Below, piece by piece: positions 58,661 through 60,000 of a stretch of DNA of 60,000 nucleotides. Origin of the DNA: Symsagittifera roscoffensis (Eukaryota; Xenacoelomorpha; Acoela; Convolutidae); assembly GCF_963678635.1 (NCBI RefSeq), contig NC_087064.1:52906684-52966683 (forward strand). Reading direction: 5' to 3'. Position 1 is the stretch's first letter. The number at the start of each line of letters is the position of its first letter. Below the pieces are notes generated by a model. The model saw nothing but the letters and a program-made list of their open reading frames with translations. It was not told where the DNA came from and did not search any database. A program made the translations under genes and the position numbers.

Positions 58661-59189
58661 CATAGAACCGGATCTACCCTTTTCGATGCAGACACGACAG
58701 AGTGACCCAGAAAGACCCGCGAAGAAGTATAATCCTTACAGGTACGACTTAATAGCGTATAGGATGGACGAACCTGTGCCTCTTGGAGTAGTTGAGCGAA
58801 ATGACGTCAGACCCCACGAAAACCAGAGTCAAGCACTATTCAGGACAAAGACCGTGAGAGTATGAAATACATCACGAATGACAAACATGATCCTTCTTGT
58901 GCAGCCCAGGAAAGACCATTGTTCCTTCCTGCGTCCAACCTTAAGTTATCGTAACATAAGTGATCTACGGGGACGTCGGTGATGTTTTTGTGTGGAGAGC
59001 GCGGTAGGACTAAGCTACACTGAAAAATTTTTAATGAAAAATTTCAAAATAGCAGGAGAAACAGTTGATGTAGAGGCAGAAATAGATGAATGCCCTTAGA
59101 AACGAGACATAGGATGAGTAGTAGAGTCACATTTTAACTTGCCAAGTGAAAACTCAATTAGCATATTACTAACAGGCAGGCAGCGGCTT

Positions 59190-59580
59190 TACACTAACGG
59201 ATATGACGTGTGCGATATCTATCAATGAATTTTAGAACAGCATTAGCAGCCGACTTTAGAAGAGAGTACAAAAACATAGAGTTTTTATGGAAGCAAAGAC
59301 CAAGAATTAGCGGTGTAGCAGCTTTACTGGCGAGTTTGCAGATACCAGGTAAGGACTTTTGCTTCTTGGTGACGAGGGCGACGGAGAAGCAGCACGTGGA
59401 CCCTGAAGATTTAATTTTGTCCCTGACTAGACTAAGAGATATCTTGCTAGAGAGGGGAGCGAAAGAACTCTAGCTTCCGGTGTATGGCCCATACAGAGGA
59501 CGACTGCATCCTCAGGAGCTATTTGCGCTAATACGTGTAATCTTTTTGGACACTAACATAAAAATATGTTACATTCTGAT
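59190..59580 (+). pseudogene. Macro-like domain remnant, decayed relative
   Basis: It reads MTCAISI, then LAADFRREYKNIEFLWKQRP, FCFLVTRATEKQ and LTRLRDILLERG, then PVYGPYRGRL in another frame and a final hydrophobic strand. It parallels the macro-like domain at 21160-21583. Its presence in two diverged copies shows that the domain belongs to the family and was not picked up by a single copy. Confidence 0.75.
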
Positions 59581-60000
59581 TTGACTATAGGTTGAGTGTT
59601 ATTTGTGTGACTTTTTTCTTATTAGAATTATCGACTTGGAAAAGTTAGTGACCCAAATGCTTAAACAACAGTTGCAGAAAAAGGTCCAAAGCGAGGACTG
59701 TCCACTTTTAGATCATTTTCAAAAACTTAGGATTGGATTGACTTTCAAAATATCTTAAGAACGAATCTTTCAACCCGAATGTTTTTAGTTTACTTTTAAA
59801 TATGAAATTGAGTCAATGTTGACTAGATGTGATAGTGATGACCTTATTTCCAGGTTCTGAATGATTGGATTTAATTTCTGATTTCAACTTTTTGCAATTG
59901 AAGATATCAAAATATAAAATAAAACCACCGAATTAAAATCCTGGACAACCTTGATGAGTTAATGGATTGAGCCGAGGTCTACGTAGGAAAAAGACTACGC
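59581..60000. other. End of window, nothing recognised
   Basis: AT-rich sequence without a gene or an LTR match to other parts of the window. It would be the spacer after pol if the decayed relative were complete. Confidence 0.4.

Larger units (their letters stand above)
51600..59580 (+). mobile_element. Decayed relative of the giant gypsy element
   Basis: Plus-strand remnants follow the same order as the giant element: gag capsid, spacer, protease region, RT, RNase H, acidic spacer, integrase, GPY/F-type tail and macro-like domain. Amino-acid similarity is high in the RT and integrase blocks, but stops and frameshifts occur every 50-150 codons. It is clearly older than the giant element and a different subfamily. 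Neither LTR was identified. The window ends about 420 bp after the macro-like domain, so it is unknown whether the SGNH block followed. Confidence 0.85.

Overview
The window is animal nuclear DNA from an invertebrate that I cannot name. It holds a split gene with GT-AG introns that matches the nonsense-mediated-decay factor SMG9. It also holds BEL/Pao, Ty3/gypsy and copia retroelements (BEL/Pao is known only from animals) and a tRNA-derived SINE. The host DNA is AT-rich. The large retroelement in the left half is visibly richer in G and C. No bacterial features, tRNA genes or CRISPR arrays were seen.

Left half (1-32165): a nest of three LTR elements. The oldest is a decayed Ty3/gypsy element with direct repeats of about 1.7 kb (1-1727, and a second copy beginning near 4057). 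Its right repeat was later hit twice. One insertion is a small copia element (5315-9189) with identical 88-bp LTRs and a 5-bp target duplication; it has lost its reverse transcriptase core. The other is a giant Ty3/gypsy-like element (9489-32011, 22.5 kb) with 904/905-bp LTRs that differ at about seven positions.

The giant element is the most interesting object here. After its 5' LTR comes a 2.5-kb leader with a 70-bp tandem repeat and a large 14-bp minisatellite. Gag (coiled coil, two zinc knuckles), retropepsin, reverse transcriptase, RNase H and integrase follow. The integrase polyprotein ends in a divergent macro-like domain. Next, where an envelope gene might sit, come about 8.6 kb of extra coding sequence. 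It contains a coiled-coil region, an SGNH/GDSL hydrolase domain with its full catalytic set, a second degenerate SGNH-like domain, two large unrecognised regions, a basic nuclear-localisation-like segment and a C-terminal SUMO-interacting-like motif. No envelope features were seen. The reading frames carry four in-frame stops and roughly eight to ten frameshifts. That load is close to what the LTR divergence predicts, so the copy was probably intact when it inserted.

Middle (32166-45500): SMG9 on the plus strand, 33190-40363, eleven exons encoding about 511 residues. Its introns and 3' flank hold a tRNA-SINE, an inverted second SINE copy, foldback repeats, an (ACAT)n microsatellite and several copies of an AT-rich dispersed repeat.

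Right part: a BEL/Pao remnant on the minus strand (about 46010-47617), an unassigned region with a possible membrane-protein exon (near 49610-49882), and a heavily decayed relative of the giant element (51600-59580). The relative keeps the same gag-pol-macro order and has a 481-bp internal tandem duplication. The window ends before showing whether it also had the extra genes.
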